Assembly (NCBI RefSeq): GCF_900110655.1 | Contig: NZ_FOEQ01000005.1 | Location: forward strand, 124,001-188,000 | Source: Pseudomonas soli | Lineage (GTDB): Bacteria > Pseudomonadota > Gammaproteobacteria > Pseudomonadales > Pseudomonadaceae | Length of the DNA: 64,000 nt | Direction: 5' to 3' | In this document: positions 32,975 through 42,137 of the stretch, piece after piece | Numbering within the stretch: position 1 is the stretch's first letter | How the letters are laid out: every line of letters starts with the position of its first letter | Notes under the pieces: model-generated | The model's database searches: none | What the model was told of the DNA's origin: nothing | Seen by the model: only the letters and a program-made list of their open reading frames with translations | Made by a program: the position numbers and the translations under genes

Positions 32975-33589
32975 ATGGCCATGAGTGTACTGACGGCGTT
33001 CTGGGCCGTTTCCCTGCTGTTCGTGATCACCCCCGGCGCCGACTGGGCCTACGCCATCTCGGCCGGCATGCGTGGGCGTTGGGTCGTGCCGGCGGTGGCG
33101 GGCATGTTGTCGGGGCATCTGCTCGTCACCCTGGTGGTGGCAGCCGGGGTCGGTAGTCTGATCGCCGGTCACCCGCTGGCGTTGACCTTGCTGACCCTGG
33201 CTGGGTGCGTGTACCTGCTGTGGCTGGGCGGCAACCTGCTGCTGAGCCCGGCGGTGCCCGAGGCCGGCGCGGCTGGTGGGCAGGACTCGGGGTCGCGCTG
33301 GGCATTCAAGGGCCTGTGCGTCAGCGGCCTCAACCCCAAGGTGTTCCTGCTGTTCCTGGCCTTGCTGCCGCAGTTCACCGACCCGCAGTCGAGCTGGCCG
33401 TTGCCTCTGCAGATCCTGCTGCTGGGCTTGGTGCACCTGGGCAGTTCGCTGGTGATCTACCTGATGGTCGGCTACGGCGCCAAGGCCGTGCTACGCACCC
33501 GGCCTGCCGCGGCGCAGGCCGTGGGGCGGTTGTCCGGCGCGGTGATGATCCTGATTGCCGCGGGGCTGATTGCCGGGCAGTTGCGTTGA
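32975..33589 (+). CDS. LysE/RhtB family amino-acid exporter
   Basis: 204 residues, six hydrophobic helices. The start carries the family motif LFVITPGADWAYAISAGMRG, and SGLNPKVFLLFLALLPQF is the second conserved segment. Inner-membrane efflux of amino acids or analogues, controlled presumably by the divergent Lrp-type gene. ATG at 32975 with AAGGA upstream. A GTG 18 bases earlier is in frame but would precede the ribosome site. Confidence 0.9.
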   Translation: MAMSVLTAFWAVSLLFVITPGADWAYAISAGMRGRWVVPAVAGMLSGHLLVTLVVAAGVGSLIAGHPLALTLLTLAGCVYLLWLGGNLLLSPAVPEAGAAGGQDSGSRWAFKGLCVSGLNPKVFLLFLALLPQFTDPQSSWPLPLQILLLGLVHLGSSLVIYLMVGYGAKAVLRTRPAAAQAVGRLSGAVMILIAAGLIAGQLR

Positions 33590-33650
33590 GCCTGTCAGGC
33601 ACGGCGGGTTGGGCTATGCTGACGGCCCCCACAAACCGGACCTGATCCTC

Positions 33651-34118
33651 ATGAAATACGCCGCCGCACTTCTGCTCAGCCTGTTGGCGCTCGTGGCCCA
33701 CGCCGCGCAACCCGGCGAAACCCTCGCGCCCTGGACGTTGCTCGATCAGTACGACCAGCCCTACAGCCTGGGGGCCGATACGCGCATCCTGCTGGTCGCC
33801 CGCGACATGGACGGTGCCAAGCTGGTCAAGGCGGCGCTGGCCGAACAGCCCAAAGGCTACCTGGAGGCGCGGCACGCCGTGTTCGTCGCGGATATCCAGC
33901 GCATGCCGGCGTTGATCAGCAAGCTGTTCGCCATCCCTGCCATGCGCGACTACAGCTACCGGGTACTGCTTGACCGCAAAGGTCGGGTTGCCAGCCGCTA
34001 TGCCGGGGATGAGGGCAAGGTGCTGTGGCTGGCGCTGGATCACGGCGTGGTGGCAGCGCGCAACAGCTACGCCGATGCCGATGCCCTGAAGGCGGCGTTG
34101 GACCAGGCTGGCCGCTGA
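33651..34118 (+). CDS. Exported thioredoxin-fold-like protein, unknown function
   Basis: 155 residues with a signal peptide (MKYAAALLLSLLALVAHA). The mature part begins QPGETLAPWTLLDQYDQPYSL, like the start of thioredoxin-fold (AhpC/TlpA-like) proteins, but no CxxC or peroxidatic cysteine is present, so redox activity is unlikely. Later YRVLLDRKGRVASRYAGDEG again resembles that fold. Ribosome site weak. Confidence 0.65.
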   Translation: MKYAAALLLSLLALVAHAAQPGETLAPWTLLDQYDQPYSLGADTRILLVARDMDGAKLVKAALAEQPKGYLEARHAVFVADIQRMPALISKLFAIPAMRDYSYRVLLDRKGRVASRYAGDEGKVLWLALDHGVVAARNSYADADALKAALDQAGR

Positions 34119-34136
34119 ACCGGCCTGCCCGGTAGC

Positions 34137-34886
34137 TCAGGCGAAGGCCTGGCGCAGCAGTTGCGGCAGCACCTCACCTGCCTTGCCGGGCAGCATGAAC
34201 GCCCGCGGATGCTCGCAGGGCACAGGCTGCGGATTGACATGCACCACCGTCGCCCCTGCCGCCAGTGCCATGCGAGGTATCGAGGCCGCCGGCTGTACCA
34301 GGCCTGAGGTGCCTACCGACAGCAGTACATCGCACTGTCGCGCGGCGGCGAAGGCCTGCTCCAGCACCGCCTCGGGCAACATCTCGCCAAACCACACCAC
34401 CCCGGGGCGCAACGGCCCGGCGCAGCAAGCGCAGCGCGGCGGCTCGATGCGGCGGCCGTGTACGGCATCCTCGGGCAGTGCCACGGGCTCATCCGCCGGG
34501 CGCGCGCAGTCCAGGCAGCGAAAGGCATTCAGCCGCCCATGCAAGTGCAGCACGGCACGGCTGCCCGCGCGTTCGTGCAGGTCGTCGACGTTCTGCGTCA
34601 CCAGGGTCAGCTTCGGCACCTGCGCGGCCAGCGCGGCGATGGCCAGGTGACCCGCGTTGGGCTCGGCCTTGGCGATCCCGGCGCGGCGCATCTGGTACCA
34701 GCCCCAGACCAGCGCCGGATCGGCGCGAAAGCCCTCGGCGCTGGCCAGTTGCGCCGGATCGAAGCGCGCCCACAGGCCGGTCAGCTTGTCGCGAAACGTG
34801 GCGATGCCACTTTCCGCCGACACCCCGGCACCGGTGAACACCACCACGTGGCGGGCCTGGGCAAGCAGCGTCGGATCGAATGGCAT
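34137..34886 (-). CDS. Sirtuin-type NAD-dependent protein deacylase
   Basis: 249 residues. GAGVSAESGIATFRD (19-33) binds NAD, TQNVDDLHERAG follows, H116 is catalytic, and cysteines 124, 127, 152 and 155 form the zinc site. Y64 and R67 (WYQMRR) match the tyrosine/arginine pair that lets SIRT5/CobB-type enzymes recognise succinyl or malonyl lysine. Removes acyl groups from protein lysines with NAD. The start at 34886 is chosen for the GGA spacing. An ATG at 34898 adds four residues. Confidence 0.9.
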   Translation of the reverse strand: MPFDPTLLAQARHVVVFTGAGVSAESGIATFRDKLTGLWARFDPAQLASAEGFRADPALVWGWYQMRRAGIAKAEPNAGHLAIAALAAQVPKLTLVTQNVDDLHERAGSRAVLHLHGRLNAFRCLDCARPADEPVALPEDAVHGRRIEPPRCACCAGPLRPGVVWFGEMLPEAVLEQAFAAARQCDVLLSVGTSGLVQPAASIPRMALAAGATVVHVNPQPVPCEHPRAFMLPGKAGEVLPQLLRQAFA

Positions 34887-35013
34887 GAGGGCTTCCATGG
34901 TGCGGTGCAGGGCGGCCGGTCACTGTGCCAGTGGGCCGCGGGTCGGACAAGATCCGAGTGAACCCTCGGCGCGCGCGGAAGACCAAGCCAGTACAGCCAA
35001 TAGGAGAAGACTC

Positions 35014-35226
35014 ATGGAAATCGGAACAATCTGGTTCGTTGTCGCGCTTGTCGTTATCCTGCTGGAAATCTGGGCGATCTGGCACATCATCGGCAGTGAT
35101 CGACGCGCCGAGCGCAAGATGCTGTGGGTGGTATTCGTCGTTTATGCACCTTTCCCAGGCTTGTTGTTCTGGGCCTGGCGCGGACCACGGGCAGTGAAGG
35201 GCAGGGCGGTCCTGCAGGAAAAATAG
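35014..35226 (+). CDS. Small membrane protein with PLD-nuclease-N-like domain
   Basis: 70 residues, two transmembrane helices (TIWFVVALVVILLEIWAIWH and MLWVVFVVYAPFPGLLFWAW) separated by a short basic loop SDRRAERK. This matches the PLDc_N domain that begins cardiolipin synthases, here alone. TAGGAGAAGA precedes the ATG at 35014. Function of the stand-alone form is unknown. Confidence 0.8.
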   Translation: MEIGTIWFVVALVVILLEIWAIWHIIGSDRRAERKMLWVVFVVYAPFPGLLFWAWRGPRAVKGRAVLQEK

Positions 35227-35313
35227 GCGCCAATCAAGGCGTGGCTGGGGCTTGACCTCGACTTAACCTGAGGTTTGATACTCGGCCGCTCTTTCCATTG
35301 ATGGAGCGATACC

Positions 35314-35733
35314 ATGACCCAGCCAGCCGCCTTTGCCCTGAGCAACCCAGAAGGGCTCTACGACCCCAGTGGCAATGCCTATTCCCACGTCGCCGAGGTA
35401 CGCGCGGGCAGCCGCCTGCTGTACATCGCCGGCCAGGGCGGCGAGGACCTGCAAGGCAAGTTGTCGGCACGTTTCGACGAGCAGGCGCGTCAGGCCCTGG
35501 TGAACCTGAAGATCGCCTTGGCTTCACGTGGGGCAACGCTCGAGCACGTATGCAAGCTCACCCTGCTGGTGGTTGACCATTCCGAGGCACGGCTGCGCCA
35601 GTGGGTGGCCGAGGCCGAGCATGCCTGGGGCGGCCGGATGACCCCGACCTGCACCTTGATCCCGGTGCCCCGCCTGGCGCTGGACGGCATGCTGGTGGAA
35701 GTGGACGCGGTGGCGGCCCTGCCGCAGGCGTGA
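35314..35733 (+). CDS. RidA/YjgF family protein
   Basis: 139 residues of the RidA fold (LLYIAGQGGEDLQGKLSARF ... VPRLALDGMLVEVDAVAALP). Canonical RidA hydrolyses reactive enamine/imine products of PLP enzymes and has an arginine near residue 105. Here the corresponding stretch is PTCTLIPVPRLALDGMLVEV, with the variant sequence of RidA subgroups of unknown substrate. GGAG precedes the ATG by 7 bases. Confidence 0.85.
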   Translation: MTQPAAFALSNPEGLYDPSGNAYSHVAEVRAGSRLLYIAGQGGEDLQGKLSARFDEQARQALVNLKIALASRGATLEHVCKLTLLVVDHSEARLRQWVAEAEHAWGGRMTPTCTLIPVPRLALDGMLVEVDAVAALPQA

Positions 35734-35850
35734 CAAACCCGCATCCATCGTCTTGGCGGCGAGCCGCGAGGGTGGATGCGATACCGCCTCTGCTGCAAAC
35801 GCCTGGGCGCCCAGGTAGACTCGCGCTCCCGCATTCATCGAGCCTGTTTC

Positions 35851-36351
35851 ATGACACTCCCTGTCGAGCTGCTCCAGACCGGCCCCGAGCATGCCGACCT
35901 GGTGCGCAACCTCTACCAATTCTACGCCTACGAGTCCTCGGACTGGGAGCAGGAAGATGTCGAGGCGGACGGGCGCTTCTACCTCCACGAGCCGCACTTC
36001 ACTCGCTATTGGCAAACCCCGGGCTGGAGCGCCAGCCTGATACTGGTGGACGGTTTCATCGCCGGCTTCCTGCTTATCGAGCGCAGTGAACTGACCGGCA
36101 TCGACGCCTGGGAGCTGGCCGACCTGTTCGTGCTCAAGAAATATCGCCGCCAGGGCGTGGGCCTGGCGGTAGCGCGGCGCACGCTGTGCCAGGGTCAAGG
36201 CGACTGGTTGGTGCGGTGTTATCGCGAGGATGCCCCGGCCCTGGCGTTCTGTCAGGCAGTACTGGGCGACCTGCCACGTCCCGTGCGGGAGATTGTCCTG
36301 GATGACGAGCCGTTGTTGTGCAACTTCCTGGTGACTCAGCGACTGCACTGA
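35851..36351 (+). CDS. GNAT family N-acetyltransferase
   Basis: 166 residues. The acetyl-CoA loop is KKYRRQGVGLAVARRTL (Q/RxxGxG/A type) and strand DLFVLKK precedes it. The C-terminus is shorter than usual. ATG at 35851 is taken because the longer frame begins in sequence unlike the family. Substrate unknown. Confidence 0.85.
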   Translation: MTLPVELLQTGPEHADLVRNLYQFYAYESSDWEQEDVEADGRFYLHEPHFTRYWQTPGWSASLILVDGFIAGFLLIERSELTGIDAWELADLFVLKKYRRQGVGLAVARRTLCQGQGDWLVRCYREDAPALAFCQAVLGDLPRPVREIVLDDEPLLCNFLVTQRLH

Positions 36352-36550
36352 AGGTCTGCGGGTCGAGCACAGCAAGGTTTGCGTTCTCACGGCCAGCGAT
36401 TATCGCGGGCGGTGATGGACATGTGAGAAAGTGGCCGATCAGCGAACGGAATGTACTGATTGGACCACAATGCTTTGTCCACCCCGTGGCTTCTCTTCTA
36501 GAATCCGTCCATGCCCGGGCGCCATGCCGGGGCAATCGCCCGAGAGCCCC

Positions 36551-37429
36551 ATGAGTTCCAGTACACCGTTGTCCGGAGTCAACCAGCCGCTGCGCGGTAT
36601 CGCCCTGGTGGTGGTGGCTACCTTCCTGTTCGCCAGCCACGACGGTTTGTCGAAATTCCTCGGCGGGATCTACCCGGTCATCATGGTGGTGTGGGTCCGT
36701 TACCTGGTGCACACCTTGCTGATGGCCGGGATCTTCCTGCCCAAGGCTGGCCTGGCGGTACTGCGCACCCGCCGGCCATTGCTGCAAACCCTGCGTGCGC
36801 TGAGCCTGCTCAGCACCAGCCTGCTGTTCACCGCCGGGCTGCAGTACCTTCCGCTGGCGGAGGCGACCTCGGTCAACTTTCTCGCCCCGGTGCTGGTCAC
36901 CGCATTGTCGGTGCCGCTACTCGGGGAGCGGGTGACCCCGGGACAATGGCTGGCCGTGGTCATGGGCTTTGTCGGGGTGCTGGTGGTAGTGCACCCAGGC
37001 GGCGCGATGTTTACCCCGGCAATCCTGTTTCCCTTCGGTTCGGCCCTGGGTTTTTGCTTCTACCAGTTGCTGACGCGCAAGCTGGCGGCCCATGACAGCC
37101 CGACCACCAGCAATTTCTACGCGGGCGTGTGCAACACCCTGATCATGACGGCGCTGGTGCCGTTCTTCTGGCAGACGCCGCAGTGGCCGCATGTACCGCT
37201 TATGCTGGCGCTGGGCGGCTGCGGGATGACCGCCCACCTGCTGTTGACCCAGGCGTTCCGCTACGCGGCACCAGCGTTGCTGGCGCCGTTCAGCTATTGC
37301 CAGATCGTGTTCGCCGGGTTGCTGGGCTTGGTGGTGTTCGGGCAGATACCGGACAGCACCAGCCTGGTCGGCATCGCGGTGATCTGCCTCAGCGGCCTGG
37401 GGGCTGCCTGGATGCAGCGGCGGCGTTGA
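36551..37429 (+). CDS. EamA/DMT family transporter
   Basis: 292 residues, ten hydrophobic helices in two EamA repeats (first: GIALVVVATFLFASHDGLSK; second starts near AILFPFGSALGFCFYQLLTR). Inner-membrane drug/metabolite transporter. The substrate is unknown. The 199-base gap to the upstream GNAT gene shows nothing else. The start MSSSTPLSG at 36551 directly precedes the first helix. A longer frame upstream is not supported. Confidence 0.88.
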   Translation: MSSSTPLSGVNQPLRGIALVVVATFLFASHDGLSKFLGGIYPVIMVVWVRYLVHTLLMAGIFLPKAGLAVLRTRRPLLQTLRALSLLSTSLLFTAGLQYLPLAEATSVNFLAPVLVTALSVPLLGERVTPGQWLAVVMGFVGVLVVVHPGGAMFTPAILFPFGSALGFCFYQLLTRKLAAHDSPTTSNFYAGVCNTLIMTALVPFFWQTPQWPHVPLMLALGGCGMTAHLLLTQAFRYAAPALLAPFSYCQIVFAGLLGLVVFGQIPDSTSLVGIAVICLSGLGAAWMQRRR

Positions 37430-37436
37430 ACGCCCC

Positions 37437-38351
37437 TTATCCCACGCGTCCTTCGTGCTGCTTGCGGTACGCCCCCGGCTGTACACCGACAGCCTTGGCG
37501 AACGCCCTGGTGAAGGCCGCCACTGACTGATACCCGGCCTGCGCGCCTACCTGCTCGACGGTATTGCCGGCCTTGAGCAACTGGCAGGCATGACGCATGC
37601 GCAGGGCCAGCAGCACCTGCCCGGGGGATTGCCCGGCCAGTTCGTTGAAGCGCTTGAAGAAAGCCGAGCGCGACAGCCCCGCGCAGGACGCCATGGCCTC
37701 CAGCGTCCAGGCCTGACCTGGTGCCTCGATCAAGCGCTCCAGCAACCCGGCGAAAGCCGGCTGGCGGGCGAGGGCGACCAGCCCGCCCAGCGCCTGGCCG
37801 TCGTGTGCCTGCTGGCGCAGCACATAGAGGAACAATAGGTGGGTCAGGCGTTCGAGCAGCGCCTGGGACGGCTGCGGGCGCCGGCATTCCTCGAGGATCA
37901 GCCCGAACAGCGCCCGTGCCGCGCTGCCGGCGGGGTCGCTGGCGCGCAGCAGGATCCAGTCCGCCAGCCCGTCGACGATCAGCGACGACAACCCCGACTG
38001 GAAGTGGAAGAAACCGCATACCAGCCCGACGCCATCCCCGGCTTCCAGGTCCAGCGCCTGCATGCTCCGGCGCGGCTGGGCACAGGCGTCGGCGGCATTT
38101 TCGTCGCCGGACAACCGATAGGCCAGGTCACGCAAGAGAAACACCGCATCACCGCTCTCCAGGCGCAGCGGCTGCGCCTGGCCGTCGATGTGCAGCCAGC
38201 AATGGCCTTGCACCACCAGGTGGAAACTGGCCCGGCCCAGGCCCTGGGTGCTGGCGTGCCAGCCGCCGCAGTAGCGGCCCACATGGAACAGGCTGGCATC
38301 GAGCTCCAGGCTATCTAATAACCAATCGACGAGGGGGCTGGAAGAAATCAT
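37437..38351 (-). CDS. AraC family transcriptional regulator (cupin sensor)
   Basis: 304 residues. The N-terminal half is a cupin-like ligand domain (FHLVVQGHCWLHIDGQAQPL, LESGDAVFLL). The C-terminal 100 residues hold two helix-turn-helix units (WTLEAMASCAGLSRSAFFKR, VEQVGAQAGYQSVAAFTRAF). It is divergent from the AhpD-like gene and operon at 38454. AraC proteins with this cupin often activate such neighbouring enzymes, so it is the probable regulator of that operon. Confidence 0.92.
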   Translation of the reverse strand: MISSSPLVDWLLDSLELDASLFHVGRYCGGWHASTQGLGRASFHLVVQGHCWLHIDGQAQPLRLESGDAVFLLRDLAYRLSGDENAADACAQPRRSMQALDLEAGDGVGLVCGFFHFQSGLSSLIVDGLADWILLRASDPAGSAARALFGLILEECRRPQPSQALLERLTHLLFLYVLRQQAHDGQALGGLVALARQPAFAGLLERLIEAPGQAWTLEAMASCAGLSRSAFFKRFNELAGQSPGQVLLALRMRHACQLLKAGNTVEQVGAQAGYQSVAAFTRAFAKAVGVQPGAYRKQHEGRVG

Positions 38352-38453
38352 CTAATGCAAGGACTCTGGAGCAAGGAAAGGCGACTGATGAATATGGATG
38401 CTACTTCTTATAACCAACAGACTGTAGCGACCTACATCAAAGGAGACCACTCC

Positions 38454-39014
38454 ATGTCCGCGCGCATCACTCTACACAGCCTGCAGACCGCTCCGGAAGC
38501 CGCCCGCCCGTTCCTCGAGAACGCGCAGAAGAACTCCGGCTTCATCCCCAACCTTCTGGGCATCCTGGCCAACGCCCCGGCGGCGCTGGAAACCTACGTC
38601 ACCGTCTCGGCGCTCAACGGCAAGTCCGAGCTGACCCTGGCCGAGCGCGAAGTGGTGCAGCTGATCGCCGCCACCCAGCACGGCTGCGACTTCTGTGTCG
38701 CCGGCCACACCGCCGTGGCGCTGAACAAGGCCAAGCTGCCCCAGGAAGTGGTCGATGCCCTGCGCGCCCGCGGCGAACTGCCCGACGCCCGCTACGAGAC
38801 CCTGGCCGCGTTCGCCCGGGAAGTGATCGCCACCCGCGGCAATGTCAGCGACGCCACCTACCAGGCCTTCCGTGAAGCCGGTTTCAGCGAAGGCAACGCG
38901 CTGGAAGTGATTCTCGGTATCAGCCTCGCAACCCTGTGCAACTTTGCTAATGTGTTCGCCCAGACGCCGCTCAACGACGAGCTTGGCAAATACCGCTGGC
39001 AGCCTTCGGTCTGA
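38454..39014 (+). CDS. AhpD-like/carboxymuconolactone decarboxylase family protein
   Basis: 186 residues. The conserved HGCDFCVAGHT places cysteines at 78 and 81 and histidine at 85, the thiol-based peroxidase-like centre of AhpD-type proteins. Probably a hydroperoxide or electrophile reductase. First gene of an operon that continues into the flavoprotein and ABC transporter genes. AAAGGAGACC precedes the ATG at 38454. A longer frame from 38355 lacks a ribosome site. Confidence 0.88.
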   Translation: MSARITLHSLQTAPEAARPFLENAQKNSGFIPNLLGILANAPAALETYVTVSALNGKSELTLAEREVVQLIAATQHGCDFCVAGHTAVALNKAKLPQEVVDALRARGELPDARYETLAAFAREVIATRGNVSDATYQAFREAGFSEGNALEVILGISLATLCNFANVFAQTPLNDELGKYRWQPSV

Positions 39015-39062
39015 CCGAGGCCTGATGCCGGCGCGCCCGGCGTTTCACAAGGAGTTAGGGAC

Positions 39063-40127
39063 ATGCTTGACCATGCATTTGGACAGTGGCTGGATGCCAA
39101 TGCCGAGGCCATCGACCAGGGCCAGTGCGATCCGCACCTGGTGCTGGCGCAGATCGCCGAGTCGCAGTTGCTGCGTATCGGCGTCGACCCGGCCCTGGGT
39201 GGCACGGGCGGCGACGTCAGCGAGGCGGTCGAGGCCATTGCCGCCATCGCCAGCCGTTCGCTGGCCGCGGCCTTCGTCTGCTGGGGCCAGCGCGCCTTCA
39301 TCGAATACCTGCTGCAAAGCCCCAACCGGGAGCTGTGCAAACGGCTGATGCCCGACTTGCTCAAGGGCGAACTCGCCGGGGCCACCGGCCTGTCCAATGC
39401 CATGAAGTTTCTCTCCGGCATCGAGGCCTTGCAGGTGCGTGGCCGCCTCGCGGCCGATGGCTGGAACCTCGAAGGTCGGCTGCATTGGGTGACCAACCTG
39501 CGCAAGCGCGGTTTCGTGGTGGCGGCGGCCATCGAGGATGACGCCGGCGGCGCACCGTTCGTGGTTGCCATTCCCTCCAACGCGCCGGGCCTGGAGCGCT
39601 CCGACGATCTGCAACTGATGGGCCTGCAGTCGAGCAATACCGCGGCGCTGGCGTTCCACCAGGTGCCACTGGCCCGCGACTGGCTGCTGCATGACAACGC
39701 CCGCGAGTTTCTGCCCAAGGTGCGCCCGGCGTTCCTGGCGCTGCAGTGCGGCATGGCCATGGGCCTGGCCCGGCGAGCGCTGGATGAAGTGCAGGAGCAC
39801 CTGCAGGGCCGTGGCTCGTTCCTCGAAGAGGCCCGCCAGGTGCTCAAGGAACGCCTGGAGAATACCGTCGGCGAGCTCAAGCAGGGGTTGCTCGACGGGC
39901 GCTTCCAGGGGCAACCGGCCGCCTTGTTCAAGTTGCGCATCACCCTCGCCGAATGTGCCGCCGACGCCGTGCAGCTGGAACTTCAGGCCAGCGGTGGCAA
40001 GGCCTACCTGACGGCCTATGGCGAAGGCTTCGCCCGGCGTTGGCGCGAGTCGGCGTTCGTGCCGATCGTCACCCCGAGCCTGGTGCAGCTGCGCGCCGAA
40101 CTGCAACGCCAGGCGGCCAGCGCATGA
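39063..40127 (+). CDS. Acyl-CoA dehydrogenase-fold flavoprotein
   Basis: 354 residues, similar throughout to acyl-CoA dehydrogenase-like proteins (IGVDPALGGTGGDVSEAVEA near the N-terminus, GLSNAMKFLSGIEALQVRGR, a four-helix C-terminal domain). It is shorter than true acyl-CoA dehydrogenases (about 380) and no fatty-acid genes are near. Relatives such as SfnB and DszC are flavin-dependent monooxygenases acting on sulfur compounds. With an ABC importer of the sulfonate type next to it, such an oxidation is a reasonable guess. It overlaps the ABC gene by 4 bases. AAGGAG precedes the start. Confidence 0.8.
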   Translation: MLDHAFGQWLDANAEAIDQGQCDPHLVLAQIAESQLLRIGVDPALGGTGGDVSEAVEAIAAIASRSLAAAFVCWGQRAFIEYLLQSPNRELCKRLMPDLLKGELAGATGLSNAMKFLSGIEALQVRGRLAADGWNLEGRLHWVTNLRKRGFVVAAAIEDDAGGAPFVVAIPSNAPGLERSDDLQLMGLQSSNTAALAFHQVPLARDWLLHDNAREFLPKVRPAFLALQCGMAMGLARRALDEVQEHLQGRGSFLEEARQVLKERLENTVGELKQGLLDGRFQGQPAALFKLRITLAECAADAVQLELQASGGKAYLTAYGEGFARRWRESAFVPIVTPSLVQLRAELQRQAASA

Positions 40128-40945
40128 CCGAGGTGCTGCTCGAAGCCCGTGACATCAGCCTGGGCTACCCGCGCGACGGTGGCTGGCAGGCGGTGCTGGA
40201 ACAGTTCGACCTGGAGCTGGCGCCAGGCGAGGTGGTGACCATCCTTGGCCCCAGCGGGGTCGGCAAGTCCAGCCTGTTGCGCGTGCTGGCCGGGCTGCAG
40301 CAGGCCCGTGGCGGCAGCGTGCAGCTGCGCGGCGAGCCGCTGCAGGGGCCGCACCCGCGCCTGGCGGTGGCGTTCCAGGACCCGAGCCTGCTGCCCTGGC
40401 TGAGCCTGGAGAAGAACGTCGCCTTCGGCCTCGACTTCGCCCGCCAGCCCAAGCTGCCGGCGGCCGAGCGGCGCGCACGGATCGACCACGCCATCGACGC
40501 GGTGGGCCTGGCTCACGCCCGAGGCCAGTACCCGGCGCAGTTGTCCGGCGGCATGGCCCAGCGCACCGCGCTGGCCCGCTGCCTGGCGCGCCAGCCCGAG
40601 GTGCTGTTGCTGGACGAGCCATTCGGCGCGCTGGACGAGGTGACCCGCGCCGACATGCAGCAACTGCTGCTGCAACTGATCGCCACCCACAATACCGCCG
40701 CCGTGCTGATCACCCACGATATCGACGAAGCCCTGCTGCTGTCCGATCGCGTGCTGCTACTGGGCAACCACCCGGCGCGCACCCTCGGCCAGTGGCAGAT
40801 CGACCTGCCGCAGCCGCGCGCGCAGCGGGTCGAGGAACTGGGCGCGCTGCGTATCGAAATCCTCAAGACCCTTCGGCGGGCAAGCCGCACAGCCGAACCC
40901 ACTCCATCCCCCTTGCCCTCGGAGGCTGTCCATGTGCATGGATGA
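40124..40945 (+). CDS. ABC transporter ATPase, SsuB/TauB type
   Basis: 273 residues. Walker A GPSGVGKSS (42-50), Q-loop AFQDPSLLPW, signature LSGGMAQRTALAR, Walker B VLLLDEPFGALDE and H-loop VLITHDIDEAL are all present. The group serves nitrate, sulfonate or taurine importers. Starts within the stop of the upstream gene (ATGA) and overlaps the next gene by 14 bases, so expression is tightly coupled. Confidence 0.93.
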   Translation: MTEVLLEARDISLGYPRDGGWQAVLEQFDLELAPGEVVTILGPSGVGKSSLLRVLAGLQQARGGSVQLRGEPLQGPHPRLAVAFQDPSLLPWLSLEKNVAFGLDFARQPKLPAAERRARIDHAIDAVGLAHARGQYPAQLSGGMAQRTALARCLARQPEVLLLDEPFGALDEVTRADMQQLLLQLIATHNTAAVLITHDIDEALLLSDRVLLLGNHPARTLGQWQIDLPQPRAQRVEELGALRIEILKTLRRASRTAEPTPSPLPSEAVHVHG

Positions 40946-42137
40946 CTGCTGTTCCACCACGTCCCGTCGCGATTTTCTCAAGCTCAGCGCCATGCTCACC
41001 GCCGCCGGCGCCGTGCCATTGCTGTCGAGCCTGCAGGCCCGCGCCGCCGCCGAGCCGGACGCGCCGGTGCGCATCGGCTACCTGCCGATCACCGATGCCA
41101 CGCCACTGCTGGTGGCGCACAACAACGGCCTGTTCGAGGCCGAGGGCATCAAGGCCGAGCGCCCGGTGCTGCTGCGCAGTTGGGCCCAGGTGATCGAGGC
41201 GTTCATCTCCGGGCAGGTCAACGTCATCCACCTGCTGTCGCCGATGACCGTGTGGGCGCGCTACGGCAGCAAGGTGCCGGCCAAGGTCGTGGCCTGGAAC
41301 CACGTCGGCGGCTCGGGCCTGACCGTGGCCCCGGACATCACCGACATGAAGCAGCTCGGCGGCAAGACCGTGGCCATTCCGTTCTGGTACTCGATCCACA
41401 ACGTGGTGCTGCAGCAGATGCTCACCGACAACGGCCTGAAGCCTGTGTCCAAGCCCGCCACCGCGCAGTTGGCGGACAACGAAGTCAACCTGCTGGTGCT
41501 GCCGCCTTCGGACATGCCGCCGGCCCTGGCCAGCAAGCGCATCGCCGGGTATATCGTCGCCGAACCGTTCAACGCCCTGGCCGAGAACCTCAAGGTCGGC
41601 CGCGTGCAGCGCTTTACCGGCGACGTTTGGCGCAACCACGCCTGCTGCGTGGTGTTCATGCACGAGCATGACCTGAACAATCGCCCGGAGTGGTCGCAGA
41701 AGGTGGTCAACGCCATCGTCAAGGCCCAGCACTGGACCCGCGAGCACCGCGCCGAGGCTGCGGCGTTGCTGTCCAAGGCCGGCCCTAACAAGTACACCCC
41801 GCACGAACCTGCGGTACTGACCAAGGTACTGGCGCCATCGGTCGATGACCGTGCCGGCTACATCGCCAGCGGCGCGATCCAGCACCAGCAGTGGGACGAG
41901 AAACGCATCGATTTCCAGCCTTATCCGTTCCCCAGCTACACCGAGGAGCTGGTCAAGCGCCTGAAGAACACCCTGATCGTCGGCGAGAGCGATTTCCTTG
42001 CCGCCCTCGACCCGGCCCAGACCGCCCGCGACCTGGTGGACGATCGATTCGTGCGCAACGCCATTGCCGAGGTGGGTGGCCCGGCGGCGTTCGGCATTGC
42101 CGAGAACTTCCAGCGTAGCGAGGAGTTCGCGGTCTGA
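40932..42137 (+). CDS. ABC transporter substrate-binding protein, NMT1/SsuA type, Tat-exported
   Basis: 401 residues. The leader [20 protein letters not shown] has a twin-arginine SRRDFLK motif (RR at 12-13) and three cysteines before it (2, 6, 7), then a hydrophobic stretch to ARA. Mature domain begins VRIGYLPITDATPLLVAHNN, the NMT1/SsuA pattern. Tat export suggests folding with a cofactor or metal before transport, which is unusual for sulfonate binders. Overlaps the permease start by 1 base. Confidence 0.9.
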   Translation: MCMDDCCSTTSRRDFLKLSAMLTAAGAVPLLSSLQARAAAEPDAPVRIGYLPITDATPLLVAHNNGLFEAEGIKAERPVLLRSWAQVIEAFISGQVNVIHLLSPMTVWARYGSKVPAKVVAWNHVGGSGLTVAPDITDMKQLGGKTVAIPFWYSIHNVVLQQMLTDNGLKPVSKPATAQLADNEVNLLVLPPSDMPPALASKRIAGYIVAEPFNALAENLKVGRVQRFTGDVWRNHACCVVFMHEHDLNNRPEWSQKVVNAIVKAQHWTREHRAEAAALLSKAGPNKYTPHEPAVLTKVLAPSVDDRAGYIASGAIQHQQWDEKRIDFQPYPFPSYTEELVKRLKNTLIVGESDFLAALDPAQTARDLVDDRFVRNAIAEVGGPAAFGIAENFQRSEEFAV

